Under the pieces are notes generated by a model, which did no database searches, had not been told where the DNA came from, and saw only the letters and a list, made by a program, of their open reading frames with translations. From Thermacetogenium sp. UBA5472 (GTDB taxonomy: Bacteria; Bacillota; DSM-12270; Thermacetogeniales; Thermacetogeniaceae): a stretch of DNA of 21,769 nucleotides. A program made the translations under genes and the position numbers. Within the stretch, counting starts at the first letter, position 1; each line of letters starts with the position of its first letter. The stretch spans positions 973 to 22,741 of the forward strand of contig DIQC01000080.1 in the NCBI GenBank assembly GCA_002426495.1. The letters are read 5' to 3'. Of this stretch, positions 7,255 to 14,079 are shown piece by piece.

Positions 7255-7506
7255 ATGGCGAGAACAGCCGTCAAGTTTAATGAAAAAAAGGTTCATAAAG
7301 GGAAAGCAATCTTTCGCATCTTTCCCGGGCTTTGTAAAGGCTGTGGCCTCTGCCGAGAAAAGTGTCCCGAAGATGCTTTAAGCTGGTCAGAGGATCTGGG
7401 TGTCTATGGCACACCCACAGTGGTTGCTGATCCAGAAAAGTGCAAGGCCTGCCGCATCTGTGAGCAAGTTTGCCCCGACTGCGCCATAGCCATCGAAAAA
7501 AGATGA
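7255..7506 (+). CDS. korD: 2-oxoacid:ferredoxin oxidoreductase, delta subunit (2[4Fe-4S] ferredoxin-like)
   Basis: This 83-aa subunit carries two four-cysteine cluster motifs: CKGCGLCREKCP (Cys 27, 30, 33, 37) and CKACRICEQVCP (Cys 63, 66, 69, 73). An extra Cys 76 follows. It relays electrons from the KorB cluster to free ferredoxin. It is encoded last in the operon, whereas in many clusters the ferredoxin-like gene comes first. The start ATG7255 lies two bases after the korC stop, with GGGGGTGG upstream. Its TGA stop codon (7504-7506) is also the first three bases of a palindromic REP-like element. Confidence 0.93.
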   Translation: MARTAVKFNEKKVHKGKAIFRIFPGLCKGCGLCREKCPEDALSWSEDLGVYGTPTVVADPEKCKACRICEQVCPDCAIAIEKR

Positions 7507-7534
7507 CAAAAAAGGAATGTCCCCTTTTGTCTCA
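7504..7534 (+). repeat. Palindromic REP-like element starting at the korD stop codon
   Basis: GACAAAA (7505-7511) pairs with TTTTGTC (7525-7531) and GG (7514-7515) pairs with CC, leaving two A bulged and an AATGTC loop. The outer TGA and TCA (7504-7506 and 7532-7534) extend the symmetry. On the minus strand the core reads GGGGACATTCC, close to the GGGGACGGTTC core of the element after metG. It may double as an operon-end hairpin, though the plus-strand U-run is short and sits inside the stem. Confidence 0.65.
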
Positions 7535-7602
7535 CTAGCATAATATGCCATAATTAATAAAATTTATAAAGTTGTTTGGATGAAGGAGGAATTTCAGGGA
7601 AA

Positions 7603-7680
7603 ATGCCGAATAACTTCCATAGCAGGACCATAGACTCAGGTCAGGCTTATGTGGTAAGGGTTAAGTACACATGGTGCTAA
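7603..7680 (+). CDS. Possible 25-aa ORF
   Basis: ATG7603 opens a 25-codon frame (MPNNFHSRTIDSGQAYVVRVKYTWC) ending in TAA at 7678-7680. AGGAGG lies at 7584-7589, 13 bases from the start, which is rather far, with an AGGG closer at 7596-7599. A second start at 7580 in another frame would use other signals. The peptide has a beta-strand-like stretch (QAYVVRVKYTW) and could be the remnant of a longer gene. I do not recognise a family with confidence. Confidence 0.3.
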   Translation: MPNNFHSRTIDSGQAYVVRVKYTWC

Positions 7681-7712
7681 CAAATAAACAATAGTGGGGG
7701 AGGGGTGTTATT

Positions 7713-7991
7713 ATGAATAAAAACTTCTCAAGAAATAATTTATATTGTTACGCTTGCAATACTAAAGATGCCAAACCAAGAGATATAGGGGGTACTATCT
7801 ATTTTCTCTGCGACGAGTGTTTTGAGCAGCACCAAATGGCCAATTTAAAGGCAGTGGAGTATCTAAAGAACAAGAAAATGAAGAGGGATCACAGAAGTGA
7901 CTCGCTGTTGAAGAAGAATCACAGAAATGGCCCTGATAATGAGCAGGCGAAGGAGAGCCCTTGCCCTGCATATGGATGTTCAATCCATTAA
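7713..7991 (+). CDS. Small zinc-finger protein, Gin-like layout
   Basis: This 92-aa protein has CYAC at residues 12-15 and CDEC at 33-36, spaced by 17 residues, forming a likely four-Cys zinc site. IGGTIYFLC before the second pair resembles the IAGG...CFIC of the Gin protein encoded next. The C-terminal half is basic and polar and ends with CPAYGCSIH, which could bind a second metal. The start ATG7713 has GGGGAGGGGTG eight bases upstream. No membrane segment is seen. The family is not recognised; a relationship to the anti-sigma factor Gin is inference from the matched pattern and the position. Confidence 0.7.
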   Translation: MNKNFSRNNLYCYACNTKDAKPRDIGGTIYFLCDECFEQHQMANLKAVEYLKNKKMKRDHRSDSLLKKNHRNGPDNEQAKESPCPAYGCSIH

Positions 7992-8083
7992 TTAGATGCC
8001 TCTGCTGAATTTTTCCTACAGGGATGGTTAATGCGGCTTTTGCGTATAATAATAGAAGATATAGTGGGGAGGCGAAGTTAATT

Positions 8084-8314
8084 ATGTACAGAAGGATTCA
8101 GCAGCGTCAATCTGGGCAAAAGGGAATTCTGCTGCCCGTCTGTGTGGTCTGCGGAGAAACACCTCCCAAGGGTATTGCAGGGGGAATTTTGGTTTCGAGG
8201 TGCTTTATTTGCACACGGTGCGAAAAAGAGATTGTTCGTTCCCGGGTGGGGGACAGCCGCTATTCGGAGATAAAGGAAGGGCTCAAAAGGATTTGGGGTT
8301 ATGTGAAGCCTTAG
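8084..8314 (+). CDS. gin: Anti-sigma-G factor Gin (CsfB)
   Basis: Gin/CsfB is a small zinc protein that binds sigma-G in the early forespore and prevents its premature action. The 76-aa product shows the family pattern CVVCGETPPKGI (Cys 20 and 23), then CFICTRCEKEIV (Cys 43 and 46). The same frame is open back to 8024, but ATG8084 is preferred: GGGGAGGCG lies at about 8067-8075 and homologues begin near here. It sits before yaaO and tmk, as csfB does in Bacillus. In Bacillus the gene is driven by sigma-F. I see a TATAAT-like box at 8045-8050 but no convincing sigma-F promoter. Confidence 0.88.
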   Translation: MYRRIQQRQSGQKGILLPVCVVCGETPPKGIAGGILVSRCFICTRCEKEIVRSRVGDSRYSEIKEGLKRIWGYVKP

Positions 8315-8391
8315 AATAAAACGGCTCTGAAATAGTTTTATCAGATATCTCAATCTCACTCTTGTGATCTCAGCGGAGAGGTAACACATTG

Positions 8392-8420
8392 CGCAAGTGC
8401 CAGGACGCCTTGCGTTTTTT
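8392..8420 (+). terminator. Rho-independent terminator after gin
   Basis: CGCAAG (8392-8397) pairs with CTTGCG (8409-8414). The stem can be lengthened by GC/GC (8399-8400 with 8407-8408) across a one-base bulge. It runs straight into TTTTTTATTTT from 8415. It ends the gin transcript about 78 bases after the stop and separates it from yaaO. Confidence 0.85.
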
Positions 8421-8485
8421 ATTTTGTCTGCCTTTTTCTGCAGTGCAATATATATGGTAAAATAACTGCAGAAGAAGAAAATAGG

Positions 8486-9961
8486 GTGGTTGCCATAAAC
8501 AGTAGTGATGATGATTCTGTAAAAATGCCTTTACTGGCAGGCCTGCTCAGCCATGCGCAGGAAGGATATATGAGTTGCCATACCCCAGGCCACAAGCAGG
8601 GGTTGGGGAGTTTAGCGGAGTGGCGCCAACTGCTGGGAGAGATGGTTTTTCAGCTGGATCTGACTGAACTGCCGGGTTTGGATAATCTCCATGATGCACA
8701 GGGGATTATCGGAGGAGCCCAAAGGGCAGCAGCTGATTATTTTGGAGCAAAAGAGACTTTTTTTCTGGTGAATGGAACCAGTGCCGGCATTTTGGCTGTC
8801 CTGCTGGCTGAATGCCTCACCAAAAGCAAGGTATTGCTTCCCCGCACTAGCCACCAGACAGTTATTCATGGCTTGATCCTCTGTGGGGCTCAGCCTGTCT
8901 ATCTTCCTGTAGAGTCAGATGCGGCACTGGGGCTGCCCGGGGCAGTCAGGACTGCGGATCTGGAAAAAGCCCTGGCTACTCTCGATGAGCAGGCGTTGGT
9001 TGTTCTGCTGCATCCCAATTACTATGGGTTGGCAGGAGAGATCAGGCAGCAGGTGGCTGCAGCTCATCAACATAACTGTACTGTACTGGTGGATGAAGCA
9101 CATGGGGCGCATTTTAAGACAAGCCCCTTTTTTCCAATGCCTGCCCTCAGGGCTGGGGCGGACTATGCTGCTCAGGGCGCCCATAAAGTATTGGGTTCCT
9201 TCACCCAGTCGGCTTATCTTCACTGCCAGGGGGAGCATGACCTGGACGCAATCCGGGATGCTCTGCGTATAGTCCAGTCCAGCAGCCCTTCTTACCTGCT
9301 GCTGGCTTCCCTGGATGTGGCCCGCTATCAGTGTGAGCAGGAGGAAGGGCAGTGGGAGATGGCTGTCCGGCAAGTCGGGCAGCTGCGCCAGAGGATCTCC
9401 CAGATCGACGGGGTCTTAGCCCCGGGGGACGAAATGCTGCAAGTTCCGGGTGTGGCGGAGTATGACCCTACCCGCTTGGTTATCAATGTCAGGGAGCTGG
9501 GGATAACAGGGTTTACAGCTGCCGAATGGCTGCGCCGGGAGTGCGGGATACTGGTGGAAATGGCTGATTTCCAAAATCTAATTCTGATCTTGGGGCCGGC
9601 AAATGATATAGAAGACATGGAGAAGCTATATCAGGCTTTGAGCTCAATGGCTGGCGCATGTGCAGGAGGAAGTCTTAGCGATAGATCCATATTGCCAGAT
9701 CCCCTACAACTGCCCATTCCAACCCAGGTGCTGACACCCAGAGAGGCTTATTTCGCACCCCATACACTGGTGCCCTGGGATGCCGCTCTGGGTAAAACCG
9801 CCGCAGAAGTTATCGCTCCCTATCCCCCCGGTGTTCCGGTCATCTGTCCGGGGGAAAAAATCGGGGAAGAGGCCATTGGTTTTTTGCGAGAGTGGGAGAC
9901 GGCAGGTGGTGTGTGGCCAGGAAAGAGCAGGGGCTTGATCAAGATTGCTGCAGGGAGTTGA
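8486..9961 (+). CDS. yaaO: Orn/Lys/Arg decarboxylase family PLP enzyme
   Basis: This is a fold-type I, PLP-dependent decarboxylase of the lysine/arginine/ornithine group, which makes polyamine precursors; the substrate is not certain. The 491-aa protein resembles Bacillus YaaO in size and position before tmk. HTPGHKQG (residues 32-39) is the N-terminal signature. GTSAG (97-101) binds the cofactor phosphate region, VDEAHGAHF (202-210) contains the Asp for the pyridine ring, and AHKVLGSFTQ (232-241) contains the Schiff-base Lys 234. A C-terminal domain begins near residue 380. The start is uncertain: GTG8486 gives the longest form but has a poor ribosome-binding site; ATG8525 is in frame. The next gene starts one base after its stop. 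Confidence 0.9.
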   Translation: MVAINSSDDDSVKMPLLAGLLSHAQEGYMSCHTPGHKQGLGSLAEWRQLLGEMVFQLDLTELPGLDNLHDAQGIIGGAQRAAADYFGAKETFFLVNGTSAGILAVLLAECLTKSKVLLPRTSHQTVIHGLILCGAQPVYLPVESDAALGLPGAVRTADLEKALATLDEQALVVLLHPNYYGLAGEIRQQVAAAHQHNCTVLVDEAHGAHFKTSPFFPMPALRAGADYAAQGAHKVLGSFTQSAYLHCQGEHDLDAIRDALRIVQSSSPSYLLLASLDVARYQCEQEEGQWEMAVRQVGQLRQRISQIDGVLAPGDEMLQVPGVAEYDPTRLVINVRELGITGFTAAEWLRRECGILVEMADFQNLILILGPANDIEDMEKLYQALSSMAGACAGGSLSDRSILPDPLQLPIPTQVLTPREAYFAPHTLVPWDAALGKTAAEVIAPYPPGVPVICPGEKIGEEAIGFLREWETAGGVWPGKSRGLIKIAAGS

Positions 9962-9962
9962 A

Positions 9963-10622
9963 ATGGTGGAAAACAGAGGCAAAGGAAAATTTATCACATT
10001 TGAAGGCCCTGATGGGGCGGGAAAGACTACACAAATTCAGCTGACTGAGGATGTTTTAGAGAAACGTGGGTATCCTGTGGTTAGAATGCGGGAGCCTGGC
10101 GGAACGCGCCTTTCTGAGGCTATCCGTCAACTGTTGCTTGATCCCAGCTACAAGGAGATGTCAGCGGCTACAGAGGCCTTGCTCTATGCGGCAGCCCGTG
10201 CCCAATTAGTCAATGAGGTGATCCTGCCTGCATTAGCCGCTGGGAAGGTTGTTTTATGCGATCGATTTGTGGATTCCAGTTTGGCCTACCAGGGCTATGG
10301 GCGTTCACTTGATCTGGAAAGGCTGCGGATGGTCAATGGGTTTGCTTTAAATAAATTAGGGGCATTTCGCACTATTCTGCTTGATCTTCCTCCAGAGGAA
10401 GGATTCAGGCGTTCAGCGGATAAAATAGAAAGGGATCGCTTAGAACAGGAGAGCCTGAGCTTTCATCGGCGAGTCAGAGAAGGATACCTTAGATTGGCTG
10501 ACAGTTTCCCGGAACGGATCAGGGTTGTTGATGCCAGTGGTGAGCCTGAGTCGGTGCAGGAGCAGATTGAGAAGCATGTGCTGAAATACTTGACCGGCAG
10601 GGATCCGGGCGGATCCTTTTAA
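9963..10622 (+). CDS. tmk: Thymidylate kinase
   Basis: Thymidylate kinase phosphorylates dTMP to dTDP with ATP, a required step in dTTP synthesis. The 219-aa product has the P-loop GPDGAGKTT (residues 15-23), REPGGTRLSE, the DRFVDSSLAYQG motif for nucleotide binding and a lid-type region (DKIERDRLEQE). I chose ATG9963, with AGGGAG (9952-9957) inside the last codons of yaaO, over the TTG9945 that lies within yaaO. This indicates coupling to yaaO. The order yaaO-tmk followed by holB is as in Bacillus, minus yaaQ and yaaR. Confidence 0.96.
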   Translation: MVENRGKGKFITFEGPDGAGKTTQIQLTEDVLEKRGYPVVRMREPGGTRLSEAIRQLLLDPSYKEMSAATEALLYAAARAQLVNEVILPALAAGKVVLCDRFVDSSLAYQGYGRSLDLERLRMVNGFALNKLGAFRTILLDLPPEEGFRRSADKIERDRLEQESLSFHRRVREGYLRLADSFPERIRVVDASGEPESVQEQIEKHVLKYLTGRDPGGSF

Positions 10623-10751
10623 CGAACTTGCTTCAAAACGAGAGGGCGTAAGGTCGGGATATTTTTTCAGCGGTTCCTTTTTATAATCGGGAGTCAGACG
10701 CCAACTAAGGACTTGCTTCAAGCGGAGCTAAGCAGAAAAGGGGTGATGGGT

Positions 10752-11651
10752 TTGCAAAAATTCGGTGACAGTACTGCCGGGCGGCAACTGCAGCAGGATC
10801 TGCGCCAGGGTACATCCGCCCATGCCTATCTTTTGGCTGGCCCCCTGTGCAGAGAAAAGGAAGAGATAGTGCCGCTTTTTGTTCAAGCCCTGCTCTGTCG
10901 TGATCTGGCAGATGGTAATCCTTGCGGTTTATGCCCTTCCTGCCAGGCCTGGGAGAGGGGAGGACACCCTGATTACCACTCTGTGCGGCCTGATGGAAGT
11001 TCTCTGAAAATAGATCAGCTACGTCTGTGGCAGCCTTTTTTCCGCTACAGCCCTGATTTAGGCAGGAACCAGGTTTTTCTCTTGCGGCAGCCGGAGCTGT
11101 TGACTGCCCCTGCTGCCAACAGCTTATTGAAGGTTTTAGAGGAGCCTCTGCCTGGAACCATCTTTCTCCTGGTGACAGAGGATCAGCGCTCCCTGCTGCC
11201 GACGATTGTCTCTCGGTGCCGTGTGGTAATATTTAGAGGCAGCGAACAAAGCCAAGGAACAGTGCCGGCAGGTGAGGATGGTGCCCGGGAAGGAGTGGCC
11301 GCAGGGCAGAAGAGTGCCCGGGAAGCAGGCGAAAGATTTGCCAGGATCATCATCAGCGGAACTCCTACAGAACTGCTGAGAGAGGTGCGTCTCCTGGGGA
11401 CAGACCGCTTAGCAGCCCATGATTTATTAGAGAGTATTTTGGCTTATTTTGAGCAGGTCTATAAGGGGGAGTCTGTACACCAGTGGATGAAGGCCTGCCT
11501 ATCCCTGCCCGAGGGGCAGGCGGATGGCAGACAGACGGCTGGCTGTTTGGAGTTGCTGCTCCAAGGGCTTCGTCAGCTGGAGGTTAATGCCTCTGTGCCC
11601 CTTGTGTTGGCAGTGACACTTTACAATGTCCAGCAAGAAGTGCAAAATTAA
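10752..11651 (+). CDS. holB: DNA polymerase III, delta prime subunit
   Basis: Delta prime is the non-catalytic stator of the clamp loader and partners DnaX, encoded upstream in this window. The 299-aa product resembles the DnaX N-terminus (AHAYLLAGP) but its P-loop position reads GPLCREKE, with no GKT, as expected for a subunit that does not hydrolyse ATP. Zinc cysteines are 49, 58, 61 and 64 (CRDLADGNPCGLCPSC). ANSLLKVLEEP and TIVSRC, the SRC arginine-finger motif, are intact. TTG10752 is preferred because AAGGGGTGAT lies at the right distance; ATG10746 is the alternative and sits too close to it. A Gly/Glu-rich insertion (about residues 165-195) is atypical. A 129-bp gap separates it from tmk. 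Confidence 0.94.
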   Translation: MQKFGDSTAGRQLQQDLRQGTSAHAYLLAGPLCREKEEIVPLFVQALLCRDLADGNPCGLCPSCQAWERGGHPDYHSVRPDGSSLKIDQLRLWQPFFRYSPDLGRNQVFLLRQPELLTAPAANSLLKVLEEPLPGTIFLLVTEDQRSLLPTIVSRCRVVIFRGSEQSQGTVPAGEDGAREGVAAGQKSAREAGERFARIIISGTPTELLREVRLLGTDRLAAHDLLESILAYFEQVYKGESVHQWMKACLSLPEGQADGRQTAGCLELLLQGLRQLEVNASVPLVLAVTLYNVQQEVQN

Positions 11652-11731
11652 TATAGATTGATTTGACCAAATGAGAACTGTCAGATTGTGTTATGGTATG
11701 CTTAGCAATAGATAAACATGATAATACTGCG

Positions 11732-11759
11732 TTGTTAAACTCAATATAGCACTTATTAT
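11732..11759 (+). promoter_or_regulatory. Candidate sigma-A promoter before ricT
   Basis: TTGTTA (11732-11737) and TATTAT (11754-11759) are 16 bases apart, matching four and five of six consensus bases. Transcription would start just before a strong leader hairpin (11770-11797). Another TTGACC at 11663-11668 has no good -10 partner. Confidence 0.4.
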
Positions 11760-11769
11760 ACAGTCTGTC

Positions 11770-11797
11770 GTTCCTCTGATGGACCCTTGTGAGGAAC
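11770..11797 (+). other. Leader hairpin upstream of ricT
   Basis: GTTCCTC (11770-11776) pairs perfectly with GAGGAAC (11791-11797) over a 14-base loop. It lies 13 bases before the AGGGATGAT ribosome-binding region of ricT. It has no U-run, so it is not a terminator. A role in RNA stability or translation is inference. Confidence 0.45.
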
Positions 11798-11819
11798 AAA
11801 CTAGGAAAGCAGGGATGAT

Positions 11820-12605
11820 ATGAATGATAGTCAGAAGCATATTCACGAAGATACAGATGTGGGCGTTGAAATACCGGAAAGTGGTACGGTTACAGTTGTC
11901 GGGGTAAGATTTCGTCCGGCAGGGAAGGTTTATTATTTTAAATTAGGGGATGAAGCGCTGCGACCAGATGACCAGGTGATCTTATCAACTGCTCGGGGTA
12001 TTGAGGCAGGTACCGTTGTGGTTGGGCCGCGGCAGATGCCTGTGGAACAGATTGTTCCTCCTCTGCGTCAGGTGATCCGGAAGGCCACCCTGGAGGATAG
12101 AGATGTCATCGAAGAAAACATGCGCCATGCTCAAGAGGCCTTCACCATCTGTGAGCAGAAAATCGCTGAACACGGACTTCCCATGAATCTGGTCGATGTG
12201 GAATTTACTTTTGATGTGGGAAAGATACTTTTTTATTTTACTGCTGATGGCCGTGTCGATTTTCGTGAACTGGTCAAGGATTTGGCATCTGTGTTCAGAA
12301 CCAGGATTGAGCTGCGGCAAATCGGTGTCAGAGATGAGGCCAAACTGCTGGGCGGTATTGGCCCCTGTGGCAGAGAGCTTTGCTGCTGCACCTGGCTCGG
12401 TAATTTTGAGCCTGTCTCCATCCGTATGGCCAAGGGACAGAACCTGTCCTTGAATCCCAGCAAGATCAGCGGTTCCTGCGGCCGCTTGATGTGTTGTTTG
12501 AAGTATGAAAATGAATGCTACAAATGCAAGAATGAATGCAAGCAGGGAAAGGCTGCTCAAGAGGGGGAACAACAGGAGAATGATTCTGCAGAGGATAAGG
12601 GGTGA
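11820..12605 (+). CDS. ricT: RicT (YaaT), PSP1-domain regulatory iron-sulfur protein
   Basis: RicT forms the Ric complex with RicA and RicF. The complex binds iron-sulfur clusters and assists RNase Y-dependent mRNA maturation, with effects on competence, biofilm and sporulation in Bacillus. The 261-aa protein has the PSP1 core (about residues 60-150) and a C-terminal cysteine-rich part: Cys 183, 188, 189 and 190 (GPCGRELCCCTW), 220, 225 and 226 (SCGRLMCCLKYE), then 233, 236 and 240. The last three and the acidic tail are an extra cluster worth noting. ATG11820 has AGGGATGAT upstream. rsmI follows after six bases, so the two are one operon. Confidence 0.93.
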   Translation: MNDSQKHIHEDTDVGVEIPESGTVTVVGVRFRPAGKVYYFKLGDEALRPDDQVILSTARGIEAGTVVVGPRQMPVEQIVPPLRQVIRKATLEDRDVIEENMRHAQEAFTICEQKIAEHGLPMNLVDVEFTFDVGKILFYFTADGRVDFRELVKDLASVFRTRIELRQIGVRDEAKLLGGIGPCGRELCCCTWLGNFEPVSIRMAKGQNLSLNPSKISGSCGRLMCCLKYENECYKCKNECKQGKAAQEGEQQENDSAEDKG

Positions 12606-12611
12606 GCAAAA

Positions 12612-13442
12612 ATGGGGGTGCTTTATCTCTGCTCCACACCGCTGGGTAATCTGAATGATGTCACCAGGCGTGTGCTTGATGTGCTGAGCCAGGTTGACCT
12701 GATTGCCGCCGAGGATACTCGTCAGACAAGGAAACTGCTAAATCACTATGGCATTACAGCCAAAACCACCAGCTACCATGAACACAATGAACGGGAAAAA
12801 GCCTCCTATCTTCTGGCAGAGCTGACTCAGGGTAAAGAGATAGCCCTGGTCAGTGATGCCGGAACTCCTGCCATATCAGATCCAGGATTCTTTCTCATCA
12901 AACAAGCCCTGGCCGCAGGCCATCAGATAACTGTTCTGCCAGGCCCTTCAGCGGTTATTTCTGCACTGGTTGTCTCCGGTTTCACACCCCATCCCTTTTA
13001 TTTTGTCGGATTTTTGCCTCGCAAAAAGGGGGAGCGGCAGGAGCTGTTACAGGAGCTTGCAGAAAACCTCTGGACAGGAGTTTTCTATGAATCACCTCGC
13101 CGCCTCAGGGAAACACTCAAGGAATTCTGCAGCCTCTGGGGTGAACAGCGGCGGGTGGCTGTAGTCAGAGAGCTCACCAAAAAGTTTGAGGAGGTTTTTC
13201 GCGGCACTTTTGCCGAAGCACTTGATCATTTTTCCGCCGCACCCCTGGGAGAAATCACGCTGGTTGTAGAGGGCAAGCAAAGCGTTGAGGATCGGCAATT
13301 CACTGGGGATTATCAGGCGATCCAGGAAGGGGTGGATGTTCTGGTTAGGGCGGGAGCCGGTGTCCATGATGCCTGTAAGGGGGTGGCACGTGCCTTAGGG
13401 TTGAGCAAGAGTCAGGTTTATAAGGCTTATCATGAGAAGTGA
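12612..13442 (+). CDS. rsmI: 16S rRNA (cytidine1402-2'-O)-methyltransferase
   Basis: RsmI methylates the 2'-hydroxyl of C1402 in 16S rRNA with S-adenosylmethionine, fine-tuning the decoding centre. The 276-aa protein starts with LYLCSTPLGNLNDVT, the family motif, followed by AAEDTRQTRKLL and SDAGTPAISDPG (near residues 78-89), the SAM-binding glycine-rich loop. ESPRRL and VVRELTKKFEEV complete the tetrapyrrole-methylase fold. The C-terminus (ALGLSKSQVYKAYHEK) is a small helical domain. ATG12612 has AAGGGGTGAG about eight bases upstream. A decayed copy of its last codons lies at 13537-13574. Confidence 0.96.
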   Translation: MGVLYLCSTPLGNLNDVTRRVLDVLSQVDLIAAEDTRQTRKLLNHYGITAKTTSYHEHNEREKASYLLAELTQGKEIALVSDAGTPAISDPGFFLIKQALAAGHQITVLPGPSAVISALVVSGFTPHPFYFVGFLPRKKGERQELLQELAENLWTGVFYESPRRLRETLKEFCSLWGEQRRVAVVRELTKKFEEVFRGTFAEALDHFSAAPLGEITLVVEGKQSVEDRQFTGDYQAIQEGVDVLVRAGAGVHDACKGVARALGLSKSQVYKAYHEK

Positions 13443-13536
13443 AAAAATTTATAAAAAAATCGTCTTGCCAGCGGGTGGCAATTACGGTTTATCGCGAGTA
13501 ACAAAAAACGAGCTGCTACTTCTATAAGCCTAAGGC

Positions 13537-13574
13537 CTGGGGGACAGGTTTACAAGGCCTATGATGTGAAATAA
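13537..13574 (+). pseudogene. Decayed duplicate of the rsmI 3' end
   Basis: CAGGTTTACAAGGCCTATGA (from 13549) closely matches CAGGTTTATAAGGCTTATCA within rsmI (from about 13413). Both read QVYKAY and both end soon after in a stop: QVYKAYHEK-stop in the gene, QVYKAYDVK-stop in the copy. Similarity weakens upstream, where GCCTAAGG matches GCCTTAGG. There is no start codon or ribosome-binding site, so this is a remnant of duplication or recombination. The 90 bases between hold nothing I recognise. Confidence 0.6.
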
Positions 13575-13600
13575 AAAACCCCCTTCAATTAAAGGGGGTT
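13573..13600 (-). terminator. Rho-independent terminator of abrB
   Basis: Read on the minus strand, AACCCCCTT (13592-13600) pairs with AAGGGGGTT (13577-13585) over a six-base loop and runs into TTTTTT plus ATTT. This is a strong terminator 30 bases beyond the abrB stop. On the plus strand the same hairpin lacks a good U-run, but it might still act weakly for rsmI. Confidence 0.85.
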
Positions 13601-13629
13601 AATGATGAAATTTTTGTAATTTGCAGTTC

Positions 13630-13878
13630 TCAACCTGCCTCGATAGACATGGCTCTTGCGCATTCCGGGCAGATGTTTTTGCCGCGGAAATTGGTGATTT
13701 TGTCGGCGTTTCCGCAGAAAATGCAGGCTGGCTCGTATTTTTTCAGGATGATTTTCTCCTGGTCAACGTAGATCTCCAGAGCGTCCTTTTCTGCGATGCC
13801 CAGGGTGCGGCGCAGTTCGATAGGGATTACTACCCTGCCAAGCTCGTCCACCTTTCTTACAACACCGGTTGATTTCAT
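13630..13878 (-). CDS. abrB: AbrB-family transition-state regulator
   Basis: AbrB is a DNA-binding repressor of stationary-phase and sporulation genes during growth. The first 48 residues (GVVRKVDELGRVVIPIELRR, then LGIAEKDALEIYVD) are nearly identical to Bacillus AbrB and form the swapped-hairpin DNA-binding domain. The C-terminal part differs from Bacillus. It is short and carries Cys 52, 55, 70 and 73 (CIFC and CPEC), a probable zinc ribbon as in clostridial AbrB proteins. The protein is 82 aa. The start codon has AAAGGGGGAAGAG upstream. It is encoded alone, opposite to its neighbours, with its own promoter and terminator. Confidence 0.95.
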   Translation of the reverse strand: MKSTGVVRKVDELGRVVIPIELRRTLGIAEKDALEIYVDQEKIILKKYEPACIFCGNADKITNFRGKNICPECARAMSIEAG

Positions 13879-13925
13879 GTTCTCTCTTCCCCCTTTAATT
13901 TAATTCGACAAGATTCGCTAAGGAA

Positions 13926-13954
13926 AGCATACCATCTTTACCATTAACAGTCAA
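13926..13954 (-). promoter_or_regulatory. Strong sigma-A promoter of abrB
   Basis: On the minus strand TTGACT (13949-13954) and TATGCT (13926-13931) are exactly 17 bases apart, with TGG directly before the -10 as an extended -10. AT-rich sequence upstream (13960-13995) could act as an UP element or as a site for AbrB autorepression, which is known in Bacillus. Confidence 0.8.
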
Positions 13955-14021
13955 CCTATTTTTTAGCAAAATATTTTAATATTTTTAAAATCTATCAAAA
14001 ATGGCTGTATCAGCATTTTTT

Positions 14022-14030
14022 TGGTATAAT
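14022..14030 (+). promoter_or_regulatory. Extended -10 promoter of metG
   Basis: TGGTATAAT (14022-14030) is a perfect extended -10. The -35 position (TGGCTG at 14002-14007) is poor. Transcription would start near 14037, giving a short leader with no T-box structure. The promoter diverges from that of abrB about 70 bases away. Confidence 0.6.
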
Positions 14031-14079
14031 AAATTTTTAAAGACTAATAAGACTTATAAAATGACGAAAGGAGTCAAGT

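Noticed and set aside
8315..8485. Possible riboswitch before yaaO
   Set aside because: The sequence before the terminator shows no match to the lysine, guanidine, preQ1 or T-box consensus features that I could recall; a plain terminator explains it.
10626..10721. 11-bp direct repeat ACTTGCTTCAA (10626-10636 and 10711-10721) between tmk and holB
   Set aside because: Short, single pair, with no inverted ends or gene between; could be chance or a trivial duplication.
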